51,398 bases of DNA from Spirochaetaceae bacterium (GTDB taxonomy: Bacteria > Spirochaetota > Spirochaetia > DSM-27196 > PWMO01), in the NCBI GenBank assembly GCA_007693325.1, contig REDW01000043.1:1-51398 (forward strand), given 5' to 3'. Below, piece by piece: positions 41,643-49,079 of this stretch (the first letter of the stretch is position 1; every line of letters starts with the position of its first letter). Below the pieces are notes generated by a model. The model was given only the letters and a program-made list of their open reading frames with translations. It did no database searches and had not been told where the DNA came from. A program made the translations under genes and the position numbers.

Positions 41643-42542
41643 ATGGTATCGTGCGTGCACACAAGACCCACAGCACCACTGCTCCTGATTCTCATCTTGC
41701 TGCACCTGCCGGCTGTAAGCCTGTTTGCAGAACGTGACAGCTGGCAGGTGGAGCGCTACGTCAACTGGAGTGAAGCAGCGCTCTACGTCACTGTAACCGC
41801 GCCGCTGCCCACTTCGGGACGCAATCTTCCGGCTGCCGAGCACGCCGTGCGGCGCGAGATAGAACAGGAGATAGCGCGGCTTTTTCATACTGCACTGCAG
41901 CAGCTACGGGTTGACTCATCAACGCTGGTTTCAATGCACGCCGAACAGCATCCCGAGACCGCAGCAGCACTGCTATCCGCGGTCAGTGAACCACGCATGA
42001 TTGGCGTTCGACGCAGCAGCGATATGCGCAGCGTCGAGGTCGACTACCGGGTTGAGCTTTTCCCTACCATTGTGCAAACGCTCGTCACGCATACGGAACC
42101 CCGGCCACTGCCACGAGTGGCAAGCTGGGTACCGACGCGTCGCTACAGCGGTGTTCTGATCTTTGCCCGCGGCGAACTGCCGGTCCACGGAGAACACGTT
42201 GCAGCCGAGCTGCAGCCCGCGCTGCTGCCGGTTGTCTATGACTCCAACCTCAGGCGCGTCCTTAGCCACGAAATGCTGGCCGGGGATACCGCACGCAGCC
42301 GCGGCGTAGTCCGCTACGTGAGCGACATAGAAGACCCGCTGGTAGTGGAAGTTGCCGGGCCCGATCCACTGCGGATCACCGCGTCCGGCGTATTCGGCCG
42401 CCACCGCAGCGACATCATGATTCCCGCATCAGCCGCCGACCTGCTGCTCTACGGGGAACACAACAGTGCGCTGCTACGGCAAGCCCGCATCGTGGTAATT
42501 ATCTCCGAAGCACGCATCGAAGAACGCCAAACACCAGATTGA
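41643..42542 (+). CDS. Exported protein of unknown function
   Basis: A 299-residue protein with a signal peptide (about 1-30, LLILILLHLPAVSLFA then ER), so probably periplasmic or outer-membrane associated. I do not recognise the family. It is rich in short beta-type segments, with YSGVLIFARGELPVHGEHVA and ARIVVIISEARIEERQ near the end. A -10-like TAGACT (41628-41633) lies 9 nt before the ATG, but no good -35 box is seen. It is flanked by two lipoprotein genes on the same strand, suggesting a shared envelope role. Confidence 0.7.
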   Translation: MVSCVHTRPTAPLLLILILLHLPAVSLFAERDSWQVERYVNWSEAALYVTVTAPLPTSGRNLPAAEHAVRREIEQEIARLFHTALQQLRVDSSTLVSMHAEQHPETAAALLSAVSEPRMIGVRRSSDMRSVEVDYRVELFPTIVQTLVTHTEPRPLPRVASWVPTRRYSGVLIFARGELPVHGEHVAAELQPALLPVVYDSNLRRVLSHEMLAGDTARSRGVVRYVSDIEDPLVVEVAGPDPLRITASGVFGRHRSDIMIPASAADLLLYGEHNSALLRQARIVVIISEARIEERQTPD

Positions 42543-42581
42543 CTCTGGCGCTTCAATATGCTCAAATTTGATCTACTAACT

Positions 42582-43889
42582 ATGAAGCAACCGAAGACCA
42601 GGCTGTACATATTCTACGCCGTGCTGGTGCTGGCTCTGTTTGCCGGCTGCGGCAGTCGCGAAGCAGGCTACGGAGTCATCCTGTGGCCCGATAGCGAGGC
42701 TCTCGAAGCCGGGCAGATCGTCCCGATAACCGAAATTTCCACTATTCGCTCCAGCTACATTCTCCGGCTGCCCGATGAGAGCGCCTACCAGCTGCCGCAG
42801 TGGCGCGTACAGTTCTTTGAATCGCGCAGTCAAGCTGATGAATTCGTCCAGAGCTACCAGGAGGTTGCCGATCTCTACGTTCGCTCCGAGCGCAGAGCGC
42901 TGCCGGTACGCGAGCAACTCGACCGCAGCTCGCGTACCATCTACCGGCTGCGCTTCGGCGAGGAGACTAAGGTCATTGAACGCAGCGCTGAACCGCACGA
43001 TGAGAGCGGATTGGTGGCTCACTGGTACCGAGTCCTGACCGAGGACGGAACCAGCGGCTGGGTGTTCGGCTACTACCTTACGGTGTTTTCCGACAGCGGA
43101 GATCCTGCCCCGGTTGCCTCCGAGGACATCCAGGACCCGGTGGTGCGTACATTGCTGGAGAACGTGTGGCGTCCCAGCTCGTACGCACAGATGATTCGGA
43201 ACAACACGATTGACCTCAGCCGCTTGAGAGCGGAACACGGACTGTTCCCGAACCCCGATGAGAACCGCCTCAGGCTGGTACTGCCGGATCGTAGAGTAGA
43301 TTTTGAGTACAGTGAGATAACGCGCAGCTCGGCGCGCCAGTACGCTGCTGTGGGCAGCTCGCTGCAGATCTCGCTGCGCAGTGAGTCCGCGATCACTATC
43401 CAGTATATCTATGAGAACCAGACCGAGTCGGTTGACCTCGAGATCATCGAGCAGGATATCGAAGAACTGCGCATAGACGAAATCGAGCGGCGCAATCAAC
43501 TGCTGGCAGCGCTACTGGAGCACGGCAACCTGTGGCAGAGCTCGGCCTACGGTACTATCGCTCTAGAGCACGATGGCAGATTCGGCTGGTCGGGATATGG
43601 CAGCCTGGTTCCAACCGTAATACCTCGTGGCGCGGGGAACAGCGGTTCACTCGAGTTTGCTGTCTTCCTGGGACCACAGCTGCGAGGAGCGTTTGACGGC
43701 GTAATATCGTTCCGCTTTGACGGCCTGCAGCAGCCGGTACACTTCCTCTACAACCAGCTCGATAATGGAATCCGCCTGACGCACCTGCCGCAGCAGAACG
43801 TCACGCGTAACGTTGCCTCGTCTGCCGGAGCCTCAGCAATTGTGGCGTTCTTCAGAACCTCGCACACAGAAGATCCGGCAGCGGACTAG
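42582..43889 (+). CDS. Lipoprotein with bacterial SH3 domain
   Basis: A 435-residue lipoprotein (443 if started at the ATG at 42558). MKQPKTRLYIF leads a hydrophobic core and the lipobox LFAG-C, with the lipidated Cys near 24. Residues about 95-165 form an SH3b-like module: SERRALPVREQLDRSS, then VIERSAE, HWYRVLTEDGTSGWVFGYYL. SH3b domains often bind cell-wall peptides. The C-terminal 250 residues are unassigned. The later ATG is preferred because it gives a cleaner n-region. The ABC-F gene follows after 15 nt. Confidence 0.78.
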   Translation: MKQPKTRLYIFYAVLVLALFAGCGSREAGYGVILWPDSEALEAGQIVPITEISTIRSSYILRLPDESAYQLPQWRVQFFESRSQADEFVQSYQEVADLYVRSERRALPVREQLDRSSRTIYRLRFGEETKVIERSAEPHDESGLVAHWYRVLTEDGTSGWVFGYYLTVFSDSGDPAPVASEDIQDPVVRTLLENVWRPSSYAQMIRNNTIDLSRLRAEHGLFPNPDENRLRLVLPDRRVDFEYSEITRSSARQYAAVGSSLQISLRSESAITIQYIYENQTESVDLEIIEQDIEELRIDEIERRNQLLAALLEHGNLWQSSAYGTIALEHDGRFGWSGYGSLVPTVIPRGAGNSGSLEFAVFLGPQLRGAFDGVISFRFDGLQQPVHFLYNQLDNGIRLTHLPQQNVTRNVASSAGASAIVAFFRTSHTEDPAAD

Positions 43890-43904
43890 TCAGCAGCATC
43901 TGCT

Positions 43905-45890
43905 ATGACGGTAGCAAGCCTTGCATCGGTTGGCGTTTCCTACGCTGACCACGATGTACTTTCCAACATCAACCTGAACCTGGATGACAACTGCCGTATA
44001 GCGCTGACCGGCGCCAACGGCAGCGGCAAGACCACGCTGCTGCGTCTGATCGCCGGCCGCAGCAGCCCAGATGTTGGCACGGTCACCCGTACCAAAGGCT
44101 GCGAAGTGGGTTATCTGCCGCAGTCGGGGCTGGTGCATCGCGATCGCTGCCTCTACGATGAAGCCGAGCTGGCGTTTGCCCCGCTGCACGACGCGGTTGC
44201 ACAGCAGCAGCGCATCGCCGACGAGATTGCCCTTACTGAAGCGGGCCCGCAACAGACCAGACTGCTCGAGAAGCTGCACGCACTGCAGGAGAGAATTGAA
44301 CACGCCAACTACTACCAACGCCAGGCCAGCATTGATCTGGTGTTGACCGGACTGGGGTTTGCGCGCGAGGATTTCAGCCGCGACGTGAGCCAGTTTTCCT
44401 CGGGCTGGCAGATGCGCATCGCTCTGGCAAAGGTACTGCTGGCGCAACCGGACCTGCTGCTGCTGGACGAACCGACCAACTACCTCGACCTGGAGGCACG
44501 CGAGTGGCTGGAGAGCTTCCTGCTCAACTACGCCGGTGGCTTTGTGCTGGTGTCTCACGATCGGCACTTCCTCGATACCACCGTATCCGAAGTGCTGGAG
44601 CTGTTCCTCGGCGAGATCAAACGCTTCCGCGGTAACTACTCGCGCTACGAAGCACTGCGCAGCAAGGAACTTGCCGACCTCAAGAAGCGCTTCGAGCAGC
44701 AGCAGCTCGAGATTGCACGCACCGAGGACTTCATTCGGCGCTTCCGCTATAACGCCTCCAAGGCGCAGATGGTGCAGAGTCGCATCAAGCAGCTGGAGAA
44801 GCTCCAGCGTATCGAGATACCGGACTCGATGAAGCATATCCATTTCTCGTTCCCCAAGCCCAGGCGCAGCGGCGATAAGGTGCTGACGCTCGAAGCGGTC
44901 AGCCGCAGCTACGGCGATACCCCGGTTCTCAGCAACGTGTCATTGACTATCCAGCGCGGTAACAAGGTTGCGGTTGTGGGACCCAACGGCGCCGGCAAAT
45001 CGACGCTGCTGCGCATTGTTGCCTCGGTTGACCGCGGCTATCAGGGCAGTCTGCGCTACGGCAGCAACGTTGCGCTGAGCTATTTCAGCGAGGAACAGAG
45101 CCTGCAGATGGATCCGGATGCCAGCGTTGTTCAGACTATTGAAGCTGCCGCCGATTCGGCGCTGCTGCCGCGCGTACGCGATCTGCTCGGCGCCTTTCTG
45201 TTTCGCGGTAACGATATTCATAAACCGGTTGGTGTGCTCAGCGGCGGCGAGACCAGCCGTGTCAGCCTGTTGCGCATGCTGGTACGCCCGGCCAATCTAC
45301 TGGTTCTCGACGAGCCCACCAACCACCTCGACATGTTTTCCAAGGATGTACTGCTCGATGCCCTCTGCAGCTACGAGGGTACGGTCGTGTTTGTGTCTCA
45401 TGACCGACACTTCCTGGACGGACTGGCCGACCGCGTTGTAGAAATAGCCCGCCCGGCCAGACAGCAGTTCTCGGTTGTGACTGACTATCCTGGCGACTAC
45501 GCCTACTACCGCCACCGCACCAGCCGCCCGGACGATTCGCCGCAGGATTCCGATGCCCATGTCGCCGGGAAGACGCCTGCGCAGCAGGCCGACGCCGAGG
45601 AGCAACCCAACCCGAGCAGCAACCGGCAGCATCAGCAGCGCAAAGCACGCAGAAACCGCCTGCGGGTCATGGAACGCGAGGAGCTGCAGCTCATGCAGCA
45701 GATCGAGACCACCGAGCAGCGCCACAGCGATATCGAGCAGCAGATGGCGCTGCCGCAGAGCTATCGCGATGGCGAGCGGATGCAGGAGCTGCAGCGCCAG
45801 CTCCAAGAGGTGCGCGGCGAACAGCAGCGGCTGTCGGCGCTGTGGGAAGAGCTCGAGAGCGACCGCGCCGCGATGGAGAGTCAACAGTGA
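43905..45890 (+). CDS. ABC-F family ATPase
   Basis: A 661-residue cytoplasmic protein with two ATPase domains and no membrane segment. Walker A loops are TGANGSGKTT (about 35) and GPNGAGKST (about 358), and signature motifs are FSSGWQM and LSGGETS. Walker B regions are LLLDEPTNYLD (about 187) and LVLDEPTNHLD (about 467). The linker between domains, rich in basic residues, and a C-terminal coiled coil (about 565-655) resemble Uup/YheS. ABC-F proteins act at the ribosome E site or in ribosome rescue and, in some lineages, protect against antibiotics; the exact role here is not determinable. It overlaps the exonuclease gene by GTGA. Confidence 0.93.
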   Translation: MTVASLASVGVSYADHDVLSNINLNLDDNCRIALTGANGSGKTTLLRLIAGRSSPDVGTVTRTKGCEVGYLPQSGLVHRDRCLYDEAELAFAPLHDAVAQQQRIADEIALTEAGPQQTRLLEKLHALQERIEHANYYQRQASIDLVLTGLGFAREDFSRDVSQFSSGWQMRIALAKVLLAQPDLLLLDEPTNYLDLEAREWLESFLLNYAGGFVLVSHDRHFLDTTVSEVLELFLGEIKRFRGNYSRYEALRSKELADLKKRFEQQQLEIARTEDFIRRFRYNASKAQMVQSRIKQLEKLQRIEIPDSMKHIHFSFPKPRRSGDKVLTLEAVSRSYGDTPVLSNVSLTIQRGNKVAVVGPNGAGKSTLLRIVASVDRGYQGSLRYGSNVALSYFSEEQSLQMDPDASVVQTIEAAADSALLPRVRDLLGAFLFRGNDIHKPVGVLSGGETSRVSLLRMLVRPANLLVLDEPTNHLDMFSKDVLLDALCSYEGTVVFVSHDRHFLDGLADRVVEIARPARQQFSVVTDYPGDYAYYRHRTSRPDDSPQDSDAHVAGKTPAQQADAEEQPNPSSNRQHQQRKARRNRLRVMEREELQLMQQIETTEQRHSDIEQQMALPQSYRDGERMQELQRQLQEVRGEQQRLSALWEELESDRAAMESQQ

Positions 45891-46672
45891 CCCGGATCAT
45901 CTCGTGGAACGTCAACGGCGTGCGTGCGGCCGCCGGCAAGGGATTGCTCGAGTTTCTGCAGCGCGAGCAACCCGACATGCTCTGCCTTCAGGAGACCAGG
46001 GCGCAGCAATCGCAGCTTAGCGAGGAGATTCTCAGCCCGGCAGGCTACCAAAGCTACTGGGCCGCCGCTCAGAAGAGAGGCTACAGCGGTGTTGCGGTGT
46101 ACAGCAGGAGCCGGCCGCTTTCGGTAGACGTCATGAACCAGCCGCGTTTTGACAGCGAGGGCCGTGTACTGCTGCTCGAATACCCGGAGTTTGTTCTGAT
46201 TAGCGCCTACTTTCCCAACAGTCAGGACGGCGGCAAACGCTTGCAGTACAAGCTGGACTTTGCCGAATCCATGCAAGCACTCTGTGACAGCGTTGTGGCC
46301 GGTGGACGCCACCTGGTCTTATGCGGCGACTACAACATAGCCCACAAGCCCATCGATCTCGAACATCCGGCTGCCAACGAGCATAACGCCGGCTATCTCC
46401 CCGAAGAACGCGCCTGGATGGACCGCTTCACCGCTTCCGGCTATGTGGACACCTTTCGTCTCCTGCATCCCGAACCCCGGCGCTACAGCTGGTGGTCGTA
46501 CCGCTACAACGCCCGGCAGAACAACGTGGGATGGCGTATCGACTATCACTGCGTAGACGCCGCGCTGCGGCCATCCGTACACGACGCAGATATCCTCCAC
46601 AACGTCTACGGCTCGGATCACTGTCCGGTCAGCATCAGCCTGGATCTGCAGCCACTTGACGCAAAAAGCTAA
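45887..46672 (+). CDS. xthA: Exonuclease III-type AP endonuclease
   Basis: A 261-residue ExoIII/APE1-family enzyme that cuts at abasic sites in base excision repair. ISWNVNGVRAA carries the metal-binding Asn, LCLQETRAQ the Glu, and CGDYNIAHKPIDL the Asp/Asn pair. WRIDYHCV and the final YGSDHCPVSI hold the catalytic Asp-His. GTG start overlaps the ABC-F stop (GTGA). With MutY encoded at 18494 it provides two steps of oxidative-damage repair. Confidence 0.95.
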   Translation: MTRIISWNVNGVRAAAGKGLLEFLQREQPDMLCLQETRAQQSQLSEEILSPAGYQSYWAAAQKRGYSGVAVYSRSRPLSVDVMNQPRFDSEGRVLLLEYPEFVLISAYFPNSQDGGKRLQYKLDFAESMQALCDSVVAGGRHLVLCGDYNIAHKPIDLEHPAANEHNAGYLPEERAWMDRFTASGYVDTFRLLHPEPRRYSWWSYRYNARQNNVGWRIDYHCVDAALRPSVHDADILHNVYGSDHCPVSISLDLQPLDAKS

Positions 46673-46683
46673 CCTTTTGCGTC
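46658..46683. promoter_or_regulatory. Perfect 9-bp inverted repeat over the exonuclease stop codon
   Basis: GACGCAAAA (46658-46666) and TTTTGCGTC (46675-46683) form a perfect stem with an 8-nt loop around the TAA of the exonuclease gene. ATTCTTTAG follows. It could be a weak terminator for the exonuclease operon or an operator for the downstream Lon-N gene, whose ATG is 28 nt away. Confidence 0.4.
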
Positions 46684-46710
46684 ATTCTTTAGTATGTTTG
46701 GCGTGGAAGT

Positions 46711-47361
46711 ATGGAGCAAAATGCAGATCAATTAGCGCTGTTTCCGCTTGGATTGGTGCTTCTACCGTCGGCGCCGCTGCCGTTGCACATATTCGAGCAG
46801 CGCTATCGGCTGATGATTACCCAGTGCATCGAACACGGTACGCCGTTTGGCGTAGTCTACGCGGGGCACGAAAGCACGCAGACCATCGGATGCACGGCAC
46901 GAATCGAACGCGTGATCAAGCGCTACGAAAACGGCACAATGGACATTCTCTGCGTTGGCGAGCATCGTTTCCGCACCCGCGCCACGCACAGCTCCTCCGA
47001 GCCGTGGATCAGCGCTGCAGTCGATTTCTTTGAAGATCGCGACCTGGACCGGCGCGACGAACTGGCACAGCTGGCACGCGATGCGGTCAAACAGCTGGAG
47101 CTGTACGCCGCTGTTGTTGGGGGTAGCATCGAGCGCGAGGCGCTACTCGAGCTCAGCCCGCAGCAGCTCTCGTTTGTCACCGCCGCCTCGTCGATGTTCT
47201 CACTGGAACAGCGGCAGCAGCTGCTGGAGCTGCAGTCAGCCGTAAAGCGGCTTACGATTGTGCGACAGACGCTGGCCGGCGCGGTTGCCCGCCGTCGCAT
47301 GGCGCGTGCGGCGCAGCGGGTCATCGGCAAGCATGAGAACATCGACCACCTGCTGAACTGA
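46711..47361 (+). CDS. Stand-alone Lon N-terminal substrate-binding domain protein
   Basis: A 216-residue protein that matches the N-terminal (PUA-like) domain of Lon protease, without the AAA+ or protease parts. LALFPLGLVLLPSAPLPLHI and FEQRYRLMI are the family start, followed by TIGCTARIERVI and ILCVGEHRFR. The second half is helical, as in the free-standing Lon-N proteins found widely. A chaperone- or adaptor-like role is assumed for the family but is not proven. Confidence 0.88.
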   Translation: MEQNADQLALFPLGLVLLPSAPLPLHIFEQRYRLMITQCIEHGTPFGVVYAGHESTQTIGCTARIERVIKRYENGTMDILCVGEHRFRTRATHSSSEPWISAAVDFFEDRDLDRRDELAQLARDAVKQLELYAAVVGGSIEREALLELSPQQLSFVTAASSMFSLEQRQQLLELQSAVKRLTIVRQTLAGAVARRRMARAAQRVIGKHENIDHLLN

Positions 47362-47366
47362 GTCTG

Positions 47367-47768
47367 TCACGCCGATTCGAACTGCAGTGCCACCGAATTG
47401 ATACAGTAGCGCAGCCCCGTTGGTGCCGGGCCGTCCGAAAACACGTGCCCCAGGTGGGCATCACAGCGCGAGCAGACTACTTCGGTGCGCTGCATCGCCA
47501 GGCTTGAGTCCGCGTGCTCCTCAACGGCATCGCCGTTACAGGCGCGGGTGAAGCTCGGCCACCCCGAACCGGATTCAAACTTGTCATCGGAGCGAAACAG
47601 CGGCGCGCCGCAGCAGACGCAGCGGTAGATCCCGTTAGCGCTGTTGTGGTAATACTCGCCGCTGAACGGCCGTTCGGTGCCTTTCTTGCGCGTAACCCGG
47701 TACTGCGCCTCGCTCAGTTGAGCGCGCCATTCCTGATCGGATTTGCTGATCTTATTGCTCTTGGCCAT
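47367..47768 (-). CDS. msrB: Peptide methionine-(R)-S-oxide reductase MsrB
   Basis: A 133-residue reductase that repairs methionine-R-sulfoxide in proteins with thioredoxin. Zinc is held by two C-x2-C pairs ([11 protein letters not shown] and [12 protein letters not shown]). The catalytic cysteine is in RYCINSVAL near the end, and SGSGWPSF is conserved. The ATG at 47768 is chosen with AAGGA 6 nt upstream; a longer frame from 47840 adds nonfamily residues. No MsrA lies next to it. Convergent with the Lon-N gene, 5 nt between stops. Confidence 0.95.
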   Translation of the reverse strand: MAKSNKISKSDQEWRAQLSEAQYRVTRKKGTERPFSGEYYHNSANGIYRCVCCGAPLFRSDDKFESGSGWPSFTRACNGDAVEEHADSSLAMQRTEVVCSRCDAHLGHVFSDGPAPTGLRYCINSVALQFESA

Positions 47769-47918
47769 CTGCCTTCCTTTGCACGGTGATACTATCCCAA
47801 GCTTTCCCCCAATATACCAACATAGAGCTGCTACGGACATCGAGAATTCGATCTCACGGTAGCCGACCGGTCATTTTTGGTGTAAAGTTATAGCATAGCG
47901 CAAGAGGAGACGGACCAG

Positions 47919-49052
47919 ATGGACTCGTACAAGAAGAAGATCGATCGACTCCAGGATGAAATGGAGCAGAAGCGCGCGCTGATCGCGCAAGACTACGTCG
48001 CAATTGGAAGCCATCTGCTGGCCAATGAGACCGCCAGGCTCAGCTCGAAGAAGCTCGTAGCCCAGAAGGAAGAGGTCAGCCGAATCGAGGCAGAGATCGA
48101 GGGCCACAAGCGGTATATCGAGAAGATCAATGCCATAGTCAATCGCCGGCAGCAAATCGAAAACGATATCGAGAAGCACCAGCTGGAGATTGAAGAGCTC
48201 GATCAGAGTGTGGCGCCGATGTACGAACAGATTGGCGAGCAGGCGTTCGAGGTCTACAAGCAGAACCCCTTTGTAGATCAGCAGTTTGTCGATATGTTTT
48301 CCGACCTGGTGAAGAACCAGGAGGACATTCGCGAAATCGATGAACAGCTGGACCATCTGGAAAAGGAGACCGGAGAGAAACCGTTTCTCGATCGCATGGT
48401 TGCCAAAGGCAAGATCGCCCTGCTGCGCAATCGGCGCACCACCCGCGAGCAGAATACCCCGCGGCTGATGCGCAAGGCCGGCAAGGCAGTCACCGAGAGC
48501 AACTTCGTAACCGTGGTTGACGCTCCGGATTTGACCCGGGCGCTGGAGCCCTATCACGAAGTCCATAGCCACATCGACCGGATCAGGGGTCTCATCACCG
48601 ACCTGGAAAACGAACGCGCCTCCCTCGACAGCGAACTGGCCGAACTGGAAGCCGACAAGAAGCCGCTGCGGCGGGTCTCCGACCTGGAACAACAGATAGA
48701 ATCGCTGCGGGCAACGCTCGAAAGCGTCTACCAGCAGACTGGTGACACCTACCTGACCGAGCTCAAGAAGGACGAGCAACCACCGGAGGCAGTAGCGGAA
48801 CCCGCGGCGCGAGTGCAAACGCACCAGAAAGAGATCGCGGCGCTTGAGAAACAGATCGAGCGGCTGCGTGCAGCGATAACCGTCGAAGAACTCGAAGACA
48901 AGATTTCCGGTTACCAGAAGAAAATCAGCACACTCGAAGAAAAGATCGCCGAGCAGCAGCGGATGGTTCAACAGTACCAGCAGGAGATGACCGACGCCGA
49001 AGCCGAGAAAGCTCGCCTGGAAAAGCAACGCGGACCGCTCGACAAGCTGTAG
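47919..49052 (+). CDS. Long coiled-coil protein of unknown function
   Basis: A 377-residue cytoplasmic protein that is mostly heptad-repeat coiled coil (about 1-130, 215-255 and 275-375), with a central non-coiled part (about 155-205) that is basic. It is rich in Glu, Lys, Gln and Arg and has no cysteine, signal or membrane segment. I do not recognise a family beyond coiled coil. GAGGAGA precedes the ATG by 8 nt. It is 27 nt upstream of rarA on the same strand and is probably co-transcribed, but a link to recombination is only inference. Confidence 0.75.
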   Translation: MDSYKKKIDRLQDEMEQKRALIAQDYVAIGSHLLANETARLSSKKLVAQKEEVSRIEAEIEGHKRYIEKINAIVNRRQQIENDIEKHQLEIEELDQSVAPMYEQIGEQAFEVYKQNPFVDQQFVDMFSDLVKNQEDIREIDEQLDHLEKETGEKPFLDRMVAKGKIALLRNRRTTREQNTPRLMRKAGKAVTESNFVTVVDAPDLTRALEPYHEVHSHIDRIRGLITDLENERASLDSELAELEADKKPLRRVSDLEQQIESLRATLESVYQQTGDTYLTELKKDEQPPEAVAEPAARVQTHQKEIAALEKQIERLRAAITVEELEDKISGYQKKISTLEEKIAEQQRMVQQYQQEMTDAEAEKARLEKQRGPLDKL

Positions 49053-49079
49053 CCCGGCCCCGCAGGCCGCAGACCCGAC

